Source: DASRDZ01 sp035652335
GTDB lineage: Bacteria; Chloroflexota; Dormibacteria; Aeolococcales; Aeolococcaceae
Assembly: GCA_035652335.1 (NCBI GenBank)
Contig: DASRDZ010000078.1
Span: forward strand, 18,068 to 82,067
Reading direction: 5' to 3'
Length of the DNA stretch: 64,000 nt
Below are positions 1 to 7,935 of this stretch, one piece after another. The position numbers were made by a program, and so were the translations under genes. Each line of letters starts with the position of its first letter. Position 1 is the first letter of the stretch. The notes under the pieces are model-generated. The model did no database searches and was not told the origin of the DNA. It worked only from the letters and a program-made list of their open reading frames with translations.

Positions 1-1386
1 GCCCGGCTCCTGTCCCGCGCCCAGCGCCCAGGGTTGCTGCAGCAGCCACGACGACGTGGCCAGCGCGAAGGCGAGCGTGGTGACCGCGAGCATCAGGCCG
101 CGGATCCGCAGCGCCGGCAGGCCGACGACGATCGACGCCCCCGCCGCCGCCGCGCCGCCGGCGAAGACGGCCAGGATGTAATTGCCGCTGTTGACCGCAA
201 CGAGGTAGGCGATCCAGGCGCCGATGCCCGCCAGGGCGAACTGCCCCAGCGAGAGCTGTCCTGCCAGCCCGGTGACGAGGAACACCGACATGCCGACCAC
301 CGCGATGCCGAACATGGTGGCGAGCTGGAAGGAGGTCCCGGAGCCGATCACGACGGGCAGCACGACCGCGAGGAGGAGCGCGGCGAGCCCGGTGAGTGCG
401 CCGAGGTGGCGCACCGTCCAGACGCGGCGCCACGCCTCGGGGATGGGGCGCCAGCCCTGCAGCGCGGACCAGGTGCCCTGCTCGCCGCGCCGGCCCGCCA
501 CCGCGGGCTGCAGCAGCAGGGCGCCGACGATCAGCACGAAGAGGATGGCCTCGACGGGCCCGCCCGTCGGGTAGTTCCAGTACAGCACGGCCTCGACCTC
601 GCCGACCACCAGCCCGGCGGCGAGCGCCAGCGGCAGCGAGTTCATCCGGGCGATGACCCCGGCGGCGAGCGCGCGGAGCATCAGCTCGGGGCCGAACGAC
701 TCGGCGCTGAGGAAGCTCTGCGTCGGGAAGATGAGGATGGCGGTGAGCGCCGACAGGCCGCCGGCGATGGCCCAGCTCATCGTCGACATGCGGCTGACCG
801 AGACGCCGGCGAGACGCGCCGCGTCGGGGTTGGCGGCGGCGGCGCGAACGGCGAGCCCGTAGCGCGTGTAGCGCAGGAACAGGGTCACGGCCGCCACCGC
901 GATCGGGCTGAGCAGCAGCATCCCCGTGTACGCGGGGGTGATGCGCAGTGCTCCCATGGTGAACCCCGGCAGCCCCGACGGCTGCGGGTACAGCAGGCCG
1001 GTGCGCGCCTGCGCGCTGGCGATGGACTCGAAGCCGAGCAGCAGCGTGGCCGCGCCCAGCGTCGCCACCATGCTCATCAGCCGCGGCACGTTGCGCAGGC
1101 GTCGCACCACGGCGACCTCGGTCATCGCGCCCGTCCCGGCACCGAGCAGGAGTCCGAACGGGAAGACGACCCAGTAGGGGATGTGCGCGTTGAGGATCAG
1201 CACGCCGACCACGGCGGCGGCGAACGCCCCCGTCTCGCCGTGCGCGAAGTTGATGATGCGCGTCGCCCGGTAGACGAGCACCAGGCCGACGGCGAGCAGC
1301 CCGTAGGTGGCGCCGGTGATGAGCCCCATCACCAGCACGGGCGGCGGCAGCTGGAAGCCCGACGCCGCGGTCAGCGTGGCGCTCAC
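1..1386 (-). CDS. Fused LivH-LivM branched-chain amino acid ABC permease (C-terminus outside window)
   Basis: Reading leftwards from GTG at 1386, 462 codons stay open to the window edge, so the C-terminus is missing. About the first 290 residues are LivH-like: several hydrophobic helices and the family-typical stretch LVYRATRIINFAHGE near residue 30. A second permease (LivM-like) follows, with GLAGQLSLGQFALAGIGAW and GLPALRIRGLMLAVTTLAFA, so both membrane subunits of a Liv importer are in one chain. The GTG start overlaps the stop of the upstream MFS-LivF gene in a GTGA, implying translational coupling. The paralogue at 60133-62379 has the same fusion over 748 residues, so about 285 more residues are expected here. 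Substrate could be amino acids, amides or other small solutes; the sequence does not say. Confidence 0.9.
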   Translation of the reverse strand, partial: MSATLTAASGFQLPPPVLVMGLITGATYGLLAVGLVLVYRATRIINFAHGETGAFAAAVVGVLILNAHIPYWVVFPFGLLLGAGTGAMTEVAVVRRLRNVPRLMSMVATLGAATLLLGFESIASAQARTGLLYPQPSGLPGFTMGALRITPAYTGMLLLSPIAVAAVTLFLRYTRYGLAVRAAAANPDAARLAGVSVSRMSTMSWAIAGGLSALTAILIFPTQSFLSAESFGPELMLRALAAGVIARMNSLPLALAAGLVVGEVEAVLYWNYPTGGPVEAILFVLIVGALLLQPAVAGRRGEQGTWSALQGWRPIPEAWRRVWTVRHLGALTGLAALLLAVVLPVVIGSGTSFQLATMFGIAVVGMSVFLVTGLAGQLSLGQFALAGIGAWIAYLVAVNSGNYILAVFAGGAAAAGASIVVGLPALRIRGLMLAVTTLAFALATSSWLLQQPWALGAGQEPG

Positions 1387-3578
1387 GTCGCCGGCGCCAG
1401 CGTCGCGCCCGCGCCTTCGAGGAAGACCGAGCGGACCAGGTCACCGCGCTGCAGCAGGTCGCGGGCGCGCCCGTCGAAGCGGATCTCGCCGCGCTCCATG
1501 AAGTACGCGTGCTCGACGAGGGAGAGCGCGACGTTGACCGACTGCTCGACCAGAACCACCGCGACGCCGGCGCGGTTGATGGTGCGCACCGTCCCCATCA
1601 GCTCGCCGACCACCTTGGGCGCGAGGCCCAGCGACAGCTCGTCGATGAGCAGGAGCCGCGGCTTGAGGATCAGCGCCTTGGCCAGTCCCAGCATCTGCTG
1701 CTCGCCGCCGGAGAGGGTGGACGCCGGCTGATTGCGCCGCTCCGCAAGCCGCGGGAAGGCGGCGAAGGCGCTGTCGATGCCCCGCTCAACCTCGCGCCGC
1801 TGCCGGCCGTAGGTGTGGCCGTAGACCCGCAGGTTGTTGACGACGCTGAGCGGGCCGAAGACGGCACGCCCGCCGGGGACCTGGGTGATGCCGAGCGGCA
1901 GGCGGCGCTCGGCGTCGAGATAGGTGATGTCCGCGCCGCGGAAGCGCACGCTGCCGCGGCTGGGCAGGCCGAGGCCGGAGATGACACGCAGGAGCGTCGA
2001 CTTGCCGGCGCCGTTGGTGCCCAGCAGCGCCACCATCTCGCCGTCGTCGACGCTGAAGTCGACGCCGAAGAGCACCTGCAGCTGCCCGTAGCTGAAGTCG
2101 AGGTGGCGGCAGGAGAGCATGGGCAGGCGTGCGCCGCTCGCGCGCAGCGCGCGCAGCTCCTCCTCCTCGACCACCTCGGCGACGGTGCGGTCGAGGTCGG
2201 CGTCGACGTGGCGGCGCACCGAGTTGAGCGCGATCGAGGAGAAGACGCCGACGCCGAGCACCGCCGCCACCGAGCCGACCACGCCGTAGCGCACGTCGAG
2301 CCCGCCGAGCACGATGGAGCCGCCGATGCCGCCGACACCGTAGAGGAAGATGCCCGCCAGCGCCGTGGCGTGGGGGCGCATCTGCGCGCGCACGATGGAG
2401 AGGAAGCCCGTCTGCACCATCGGCGTGACCACCGCGAAGCAGCCGATGCCGAGCCCGAAGGCGACGAACATCGCCGCGAAGACCGGCATGAGCAGCGCGG
2501 CGCCGATGCAGCACAGGCCGGCGAGCTGCACCACCGCGGCGAGGCGGAAGAGCCGGCCGGGGCTGCTGCGGAAGAGCCGCTCGCTGTGCCGGGAGAAGAG
2601 CAGCACCATGACCACGGAGAACACGGCCACGCCGGCGAAGAACAGCCCGCGGCGGTCGGGGGCCAGGCCCCAGCGCTGCTCGAGGAAGAAGATGAAGTAG
2701 GTGTTGAGCGGGACCAGCAGCATGCCGAGGATGGCGTAGGAGAGCAGCACCCGGCGCATGGTGGTGATCATCAGCAGCCGGCGGGTGATCTCGAAGAAGC
2801 GCAGGCGGTGCTCGTCGGCCTGCCGCTCGTCATCCGCCGGCTCCGCGCGGAGCAGGCTGCGCAGCCGCGCCTCGTCCCAGCGGCCGAAGCCCGGGTCGCG
2901 CAGGCGCAGCGCCACCAGGCTGACCAGCAGCGCGGTGGCGCCCATGGCGAGGAAGACGCCGCGCCAGGTGAGCAGGAACACACCGGTGAGCAGCGCGACG
3001 AAGAGTGGCGAGAGCACCGCGCCGGCTTCGTAGAAGGCGCGATAGACGGAGACGATGCGGCCGCGCAGGCTGGTGGGATAGCTGTCCAGCAGCAGCGGCT
3101 GGTGCACCGCCAGCACCGAGCCGCTGCTGGCGCCGTCGAGGAGCATCAGCGCGCCGAGCCCGAAGCCGTTGGCGACGAGCCCCGTGAAGAGGGTGGCGAC
3201 GCTCCACGCCACGCCGGTCGTCTTGGCGACCATGGCCCGGCGCGGCCTGGCCTCGACGCTGGCGGCGATCGGCAGCGCGGCCAGGGTGAGCGCCAGCCCC
3301 TGCAGCGACACCAGCAGAGCGACCAGGCCGCGCGGGACGCCCAGCCCGCGGCTGATCTCCGGGCCCTGGATGATGAAGGCGTTCAGCTGGAACTGGTCGA
3401 CGATGACCAGAAGTCCCAGGGCCACGACGGGATAGAGAGTGAGGTGGTGGCGGGCCAGCTCGCGCCAGAAACCCTCGACGTGCGTCTCGCCGGTGACCCC
3501 CATCGCCGCCCGTCCCTCGGCGCTGTGGCGCTGCTCCTCGCGCTCCACCTCGGCGATGACGTCGCCGCTGCGCTTCAC
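1383..3578 (-). CDS. MFS transporter fused to LivF-type ABC ATPase
   Basis: A 731-residue hybrid. Residues about 45-455 form a polytopic 12-helix MFS-like domain with a degenerate loop 2-3 motif (EARPRRAMVAK). Residues about 487-731 are a complete LivF-like ABC ATPase: Walker A GTNGAGKST near 520, signature LSGGEQQ near 622, Walker B LLLIDELSLGLAP near 642 and the LivF-type VEQSVNVAL in place of an H-loop. The gene sits between a lipoprotein gene and the LivHM permease with GTGA overlaps on both sides (start GTG 3578). The ATPase presumably powers the adjacent LivHM permease. What the MFS part does is unknown: it could be a second transport path, a membrane anchor or a regulator. No separate LivG is visible here; it may lie beyond the left edge. 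A second hybrid is at 57053-60136. Confidence 0.9.
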   Translation of the reverse strand: MKRSGDVIAEVEREEQRHSAEGRAAMGVTGETHVEGFWRELARHHLTLYPVVALGLLVIVDQFQLNAFIIQGPEISRGLGVPRGLVALLVSLQGLALTLAALPIAASVEARPRRAMVAKTTGVAWSVATLFTGLVANGFGLGALMLLDGASSGSVLAVHQPLLLDSYPTSLRGRIVSVYRAFYEAGAVLSPLFVALLTGVFLLTWRGVFLAMGATALLVSLVALRLRDPGFGRWDEARLRSLLRAEPADDERQADEHRLRFFEITRRLLMITTMRRVLLSYAILGMLLVPLNTYFIFFLEQRWGLAPDRRGLFFAGVAVFSVVMVLLFSRHSERLFRSSPGRLFRLAAVVQLAGLCCIGAALLMPVFAAMFVAFGLGIGCFAVVTPMVQTGFLSIVRAQMRPHATALAGIFLYGVGGIGGSIVLGGLDVRYGVVGSVAAVLGVGVFSSIALNSVRRHVDADLDRTVAEVVEEEELRALRASGARLPMLSCRHLDFSYGQLQVLFGVDFSVDDGEMVALLGTNGAGKSTLLRVISGLGLPSRGSVRFRGADITYLDAERRLPLGITQVPGGRAVFGPLSVVNNLRVYGHTYGRQRREVERGIDSAFAAFPRLAERRNQPASTLSGGEQQMLGLAKALILKPRLLLIDELSLGLAPKVVGELMGTVRTINRAGVAVVLVEQSVNVALSLVEHAYFMERGEIRFDGRARDLLQRGDLVRSVFLEGAGATLAPAT

Positions 3579-4015
3579 GAGCGGTGCACCACGTCGAACT
3601 CGGTGAAGCCGGCGTACTCGCCGATGCGGTTGCCCTGGCGGTCGAGCATGACCACGGTGACGTCGTGGTGGTTCTGCTCGGCGGGGTCGACCCCGGCCAG
3701 CGGGATCAGCAGCTTGAGCTGCAGGGAGGTGGTGCTGACGACGTAGACGCCGGCGCGGTCCTGCGGCGCGAGGTCGTCGATGCTGCTGCCCGGCGCGATG
3801 GGATCACGGTCGACGAAGACGGCGAAGCGGCCGTCGCGTGGTGCGCTGAAGTCCTGCGCGCGCCAGCTGACGGTGAGCGGCTGCGCCACCGTCGTGCTGA
3901 TCTGCGGAGAGGTGATCTGCAGGCGGTCGCTCTGGCGGAGGAGGTACGGCCCGCAGCCCGCCAGCAGCGGCGCCAGCAGCGCGATGGCGACGGTGGCGCG
4001 GGCGCGGTGCATCAT
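3575..4015 (-). CDS. Small lipoprotein in the Liv operon
   Basis: About 146 residues. The likely start is one of two tandem ATG codons (4015 or 4012), because it places an Arg-containing N-region and hydrophobic core before lipobox LLAGC, with lipidated Cys near residue 21. The rest looks beta-rich (QPLTVSWRAQDFSAP, GRFAVFVDRDPI) and could be an Ig-like fold; I recognise no family. It starts 10 nt after the substrate-binding protein stop and overlaps the MFS-LivF start by 4 nt, so it is co-translated with the transporter and may be an accessory exposed at the membrane. Function unknown. Confidence 0.75.
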   Translation of the reverse strand: MMHRARATVAIALLAPLLAGCGPYLLRQSDRLQITSPQISTTVAQPLTVSWRAQDFSAPRDGRFAVFVDRDPIAPGSSIDDLAPQDRAGVYVVSTTSLQLKLLIPLAGVDPAEQNHHDVTVVMLDRQGNRIGEYAGFTEFDVVHRS

Positions 4016-4025
4016 CGGCGCGGCG

Positions 4026-6599
4026 TCAGTGGTAGAGGGTGGCGTTGTCGTACTCGAAGCAGGCGTTGCTGCCCTCGCAGTTGAGCACCGCGTGGAGGAG
4101 CCGGTAACCACCCGGCATGTCCCAGTGGTCGGCCCCGACCTGCGCCGCGTACGGCATGGCGTCGAAGACGTTGCCGCCCAGGTGCATGAAGCTGTTGGCG
4201 AAGAGCTGCGCGTTGAGCGGCTGGCCCACCAGCGACTGAGCGCCCTGCTGCAGGGCGAGCATGGTGCTGCAGATGTCGAGCATCTCCAGGGCGCTGGTGC
4301 TGGAGGTCGCGGAGCGGCCGGTGGGCTGGTAGGTGTTTGCCTCGATGGAGGCGCACTTCTTCTCGGCGGGCGTGTAGGGCCAGGGCGCGTAGTGCGCGTC
4401 GTCGGTGTCGATGCCGGGGATGGTGCCGACCGCCAGCGCGTCCTTGAACTGGTCCTCGGGGACGTTGCCGATCAACGCCGTGGTGGCGTCGTCGGTGTTG
4501 AAGCCGTAGCGCGGGTTGTAGTGCTGCGACTCGGCGTCGAGGGTGAACAGCAGCGCGTAGGAGCCCGCGCCGTAGTTGCCGCCGCCCTGGAAGATGACGT
4601 TGGTGACGCCGTCGAGCTGGAAGTGGGCGACGGCTTGCTTCATCGTGTTGGCGAGGTTGCTGACGGTGTCGTGCGGCACCTCGAAGGTGTCGGGCTTGGC
4701 CACTCCCGCGCTCTGCAGCGCGGGCAGCGTCACCTGCTGCCAGACGCGCTCGTTGACGGGGTCCTGCGCGATGATCACGCCCAGCTTGTAGCTGGGGCCG
4801 CCAGAGAAGAACCCGCGGCTCTGCAACCCCGCGACCTCCCATTGCATGGTGCGGTCGAGCGCGGTGTCGGCGATGAACCAGACGTAGGGCGAGGCCTGCT
4901 TGAGGAAGGCGAGGTCGACGCTGGCCTGCTGGTCGTCGAAGTTGAGGGTGCCCGACTCGGCGTAGCACGCGTTGGCGTTGGCGTCGTCGGGCGGGCCGCC
5001 GCCGCCGATGACGGCGAAGACGTGGTAGTCCTCAGTCATCGTGTGGCAGGCCGCCTCGTTGGCGTTGGGGTTGGTCTCGTTCTGGCCGTTGTCCTGGGTG
5101 ATGTGGACGGCCTGGATCTGGCGCCCGGCGATGCCGCCGTGGTGGTTGAGCCAGTCCACCATGGTGTCCTCGATGCTCTGCTGAGGGCCCTGGCTCGCCA
5201 CCTTGACGCCGAAGGCGTTGTTGGCGGCCTGCGAGTTGACGACGTCGATGAAGCCGAGTCGGACCGTCGTCGAGGTGACGCCCGGCCCGTCCAGGCCGCC
5301 GTTGCTGGCGGCGAGTGCCGCCGCCTGTGCCGAGCTCGCCCCGGCGGCGCCGCCGGCCTGCTGCGAGCCGGGTGCCGCCGCGCCGCCGGCGACGCCGGAG
5401 GGTCCCGCCCCGGGCGTGGCGCCGCCGGACAGGGCGGACCCGCCGCTCGCGCCCGCTCCGCCGGATGCGGCCCCGCCGGCACCGCCCGCCTGGGCGCCGC
5501 CGGCCACCTGTCCCGCGGCGAGCTGCCCGGTGAAGCCCAGGGCGAACACCGAGGCGAGGGCCAGCACCGCCACCGGCGTGGCCAGTTGCGAGCGCGACGC
5601 TCGCAACGCCGAGCCGACGCGCAGCCGCATGTCGACCGGACCGCCGCGCAGCACCTGCTGCATCGCGCTGACCAGCAGCATCAGCAGCGCGGCGCCGGCC
5701 AGGCACGCCGTCAGCCAGACCCACTGGGCGACGACGTGCGGGGCCGGAGCCGTCGCCGCCCTCGGCTGCACGGGGGCCGGCGATCGCGACGCGCCACCGC
5801 CCGCTCCGAGCGCCGGCGACGGTTGCGGCGCTGCGGCGACGGGGGGCGCGGGGGCGACGGCGGGCACCGGCTGGACGGCCGTCCCGGAGGACACGGACGG
5901 CAGGGTGCTCGTGCTGCCCGACGACCCCTGCGGCGGCAGCGCGAAGAACGTCTGCGACGAGCCGGACGGCGGCTGGTAGTCGACCTGGCCTGCCGTCCTC
6001 GTGTGGTCGAAGCCCACCGACCATGCGGTCGGTGACGCCGCGACCGAGGTGCCGTCGGGCGCCGGGTAGGCGACCAGGGCGAGGCCGGTGTTGCCGTCGT
6101 TCGCCCAGCGCTGGGCCAGCGGGGCCAGGGCGAAGAGCCAGGTGCCGTCCGCCTGCGGCTCGCCGTTGACGTGGACGGCGTTGCAGTCCCAGCTCGGCGG
6201 GTTGGCCTGGTAGCCGTCGGAGGTGAGCGGCTGGTCGAGCAGGCAGGCCTCCATGGTCGCCTGGGCCGGCTCGACGTTGTCGCTCGCCGAGGAGTTGGGC
6301 GTCAGCACCAGGGTGAGCCCGTCGACGGTCGACCCCGTGGGCAGCGACTCCAGGTTGAGCCGGATCAGCCCGGTGACCACCGGCTGGCCGCCGAAGCCGG
6401 CGACGTGGACGTCCTGGGGGTTGCTGCCCGCGTAGGGGTCCTGGCCGCCGGAGGCGGCGTAGCCCTGGTACTGGGCCGAGATCCGCCCGCCGTCGGCCGA
6501 CGCCCCCGGCGCCGTGCTCAGCCCGAAGGCGACCGCACCCGCGGCGACGGTGGCGAGCAGCAGCCCTCGCCCTCTCACGGTGAACTGGCTTCGGGGCAC
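4026..6599 (-). CDS. Chimeric membrane-tethered substrate-binding protein (DNRLRE-like, two TM helices, periplasmic-binding domain)
   Basis: About 857 residues from GTG 6599, chosen because AGGAG (6610-6614) lies 10 nt upstream and a signal peptide follows (hydrophobic 12-30, ASA near 35). Residues 36 to about 212 resemble the DNRLRE beta-sandwich of surface proteins (DGLTLVLTPN, ALAPLAQRWANDGNTGLALV). Next come a Pro/Ala-rich stretch, hydrophobic helices near 291-313 and 340-360, and a Gly/Ala-rich linker to about 435. From about 440 a LivJ/type-1 periplasmic-binding fold begins (VRLGFIDVV, WLNHHGGIAGRQI, YKLGVIIAQDPVNERVW). Ordinary LivJ proteins are about 370-400 residues with a lipobox; here the binding domain is anchored by helices behind a long linker. 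It heads the operon with the lipoprotein, MFS-LivF and LivHM and most likely supplies substrate to LivHM. Confidence 0.85.
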   Translation of the reverse strand: MPRSQFTVRGRGLLLATVAAGAVAFGLSTAPGASADGGRISAQYQGYAASGGQDPYAGSNPQDVHVAGFGGQPVVTGLIRLNLESLPTGSTVDGLTLVLTPNSSASDNVEPAQATMEACLLDQPLTSDGYQANPPSWDCNAVHVNGEPQADGTWLFALAPLAQRWANDGNTGLALVAYPAPDGTSVAASPTAWSVGFDHTRTAGQVDYQPPSGSSQTFFALPPQGSSGSTSTLPSVSSGTAVQPVPAVAPAPPVAAAPQPSPALGAGGGASRSPAPVQPRAATAPAPHVVAQWVWLTACLAGAALLMLLVSAMQQVLRGGPVDMRLRVGSALRASRSQLATPVAVLALASVFALGFTGQLAAGQVAGGAQAGGAGGAASGGAGASGGSALSGGATPGAGPSGVAGGAAAPGSQQAGGAAGASSAQAAALAASNGGLDGPGVTSTTVRLGFIDVVNSQAANNAFGVKVASQGPQQSIEDTMVDWLNHHGGIAGRQIQAVHITQDNGQNETNPNANEAACHTMTEDYHVFAVIGGGGPPDDANANACYAESGTLNFDDQQASVDLAFLKQASPYVWFIADTALDRTMQWEVAGLQSRGFFSGGPSYKLGVIIAQDPVNERVWQQVTLPALQSAGVAKPDTFEVPHDTVSNLANTMKQAVAHFQLDGVTNVIFQGGGNYGAGSYALLFTLDAESQHYNPRYGFNTDDATTALIGNVPEDQFKDALAVGTIPGIDTDDAHYAPWPYTPAEKKCASIEANTYQPTGRSATSSTSALEMLDICSTMLALQQGAQSLVGQPLNAQLFANSFMHLGGNVFDAMPYAAQVGADHWDMPGGYRLLHAVLNCEGSNACFEYDNATLYH

Positions 6600-6761
6600 T
6601 GACGCGACGCTCCTGGTGCCTCTGCGGATCCCTTCTTTCGGCGCAGTACGCCGATGGTAAAGACACGGTCTGCCGCGTTTTTGGGCAGGGCCACCAAGGT
6701 CGCCGCCCGGAGTTGGTCGCATCGACGGAGCCCGCCGGCGCCGGCTCAGACGCGGCGTCGC

Positions 6762-7886
6762 CTAGCCGCGCAGCTCGTGGATCAGGGCGGCGAGCAGCGC
6801 CGCGCGCTCGGGCATGGTGGCGCTGAGCACGTGCTCCGTCTCGGCATGGGCGCCGTCGCCGACCGCGCCCATGCCGTCCAGGGTGGGCGTGCCCTCGGCC
6901 GCGGTGAGGTTGCCGTCGGAGCCGCCGCCGACCTCGACGCCGCGCAGCTCGCCGAGACCGAGACGCCTGGCGACGTCGCGAGCGCGCTCGAAGAGCGCCG
7001 CAGAGCTGGCCGCCGGCAGGGGCGGCCGGTCGGGTGCGCCGTGGACGGCGAGGCGCGCGCCCGGGAGGGTCGCGGCGAGGTCGTGGATCTCGGCGTCGAC
7101 GCGGTCCTGCTCGGCGGGGGTGAGCGCGCGCACGTCGACCTGCAGCCGCGCCGCGGCGGGCACGACGTTGACGGCGGTGCCCGCGGCGGCCACCGTCGGC
7201 GTCACCGTGGTCCCCAGGTCCGGGCGCGCGATGCGCTCCAGAGCCAGCACGGCGTGCGCCAGCTCGACGGTGGCGTTGACCCCCTTGTGCGGCTCCAGCC
7301 CCGCATGCGCTGCGCGGCCCTCGATCTCGATGCGGTACATCGACACGCCCTTGCGCGCCGTCTTCAGCGCACCGTCCTGGCTCGGCTCGAGGACCAGCAC
7401 CGCGTCGACCCGGCGCGCCGCCTCGGCGATGGCGTCACGCGACGACGCCGAGCCGGTCTCCTCGTCGGCGTCGAGGAGGATCTCGACCCCGCCGGGGTCG
7501 TCGAGCGCCGCCAGCGCGAAGAATCCCTGCACGATGCCGGCCTTCATGTCGAAGACGCCGGGACCGGTGAGCCGGCCGTCGCGCTCGGTGAACGGCAGCC
7601 GCTGCAGCGTGCCCAGCGGCCACACCGTGTCGAAGTGGCCGAGCAGCAGCAGTCGCGGCGCGTCGCCGAAGCGCCAGCGCAGCAGCGGGCGCCCGTCGTT
7701 GACCGCCAGGTCCGCGGCCACGCCCGTCACCTTCTGGCCGATCTCGGCACAAACGTCCGCGCAGCGGCGCAGCGCCTCGAGGTCGGACGACGGCGACTCC
7801 ACCTCCACCAGCGCGCGCGTGGCGGCGACCATCTCGGCGTGGCGGCCGCGCAGGCGGTCGGGGAGCGAGGCGTCCACGGTGCTCAT
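6762..7886 (-). CDS. M20 family metallopeptidase / N-acyl amino acid deacylase
   Basis: About 374 residues. M20 zinc hydrolase hallmarks: GHFDTVWP (first ligand), GPGVFDMKAGIV (bridging Asp), DADEETGS (general-base Glu), RAAHAG in the dimerisation lid, and a C-terminal HAETEHV His. It resembles the CPG2/ArgE/desuccinylase branch, which cleaves amide-linked acyl groups from amino acids. Start is ATG 7886 (MSTVDAS) or ATG 7907; the latter overlaps the only GGAGG, so 7886 fits better. It lies about 50 nt after the PucR regulator on the same strand. With the adjacent GNAT acyltransferase and racemase, the inferred role is hydrolysis of N-succinyl- or N-acyl-L-amino acids. Substrate not provable from sequence. 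Confidence 0.85.
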   Translation of the reverse strand: MSTVDASLPDRLRGRHAEMVAATRALVEVESPSSDLEALRRCADVCAEIGQKVTGVAADLAVNDGRPLLRWRFGDAPRLLLLGHFDTVWPLGTLQRLPFTERDGRLTGPGVFDMKAGIVQGFFALAALDDPGGVEILLDADEETGSASSRDAIAEAARRVDAVLVLEPSQDGALKTARKGVSMYRIEIEGRAAHAGLEPHKGVNATVELAHAVLALERIARPDLGTTVTPTVAAAGTAVNVVPAAARLQVDVRALTPAEQDRVDAEIHDLAATLPGARLAVHGAPDRPPLPAASSAALFERARDVARRLGLGELRGVEVGGGSDGNLTAAEGTPTLDGMGAVGDGAHAETEHVLSATMPERAALLAALIHELRG

Positions 7887-7935
7887 GCTGCCAGGCGAGA
7901 CCTCCATCGGGTCGGGACGCCCCGGATGCGGAGCC

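Noticed and set aside
34..3746. Long plus-strand open frames (565 and 745 codons) opposite the MFS-LivF and LivHM genes
   Set aside because: Composition is Arg/Gln/His/Asp-rich without domains, a typical antisense shadow in GC-rich DNA. The minus-strand frames have clear transporter motifs.
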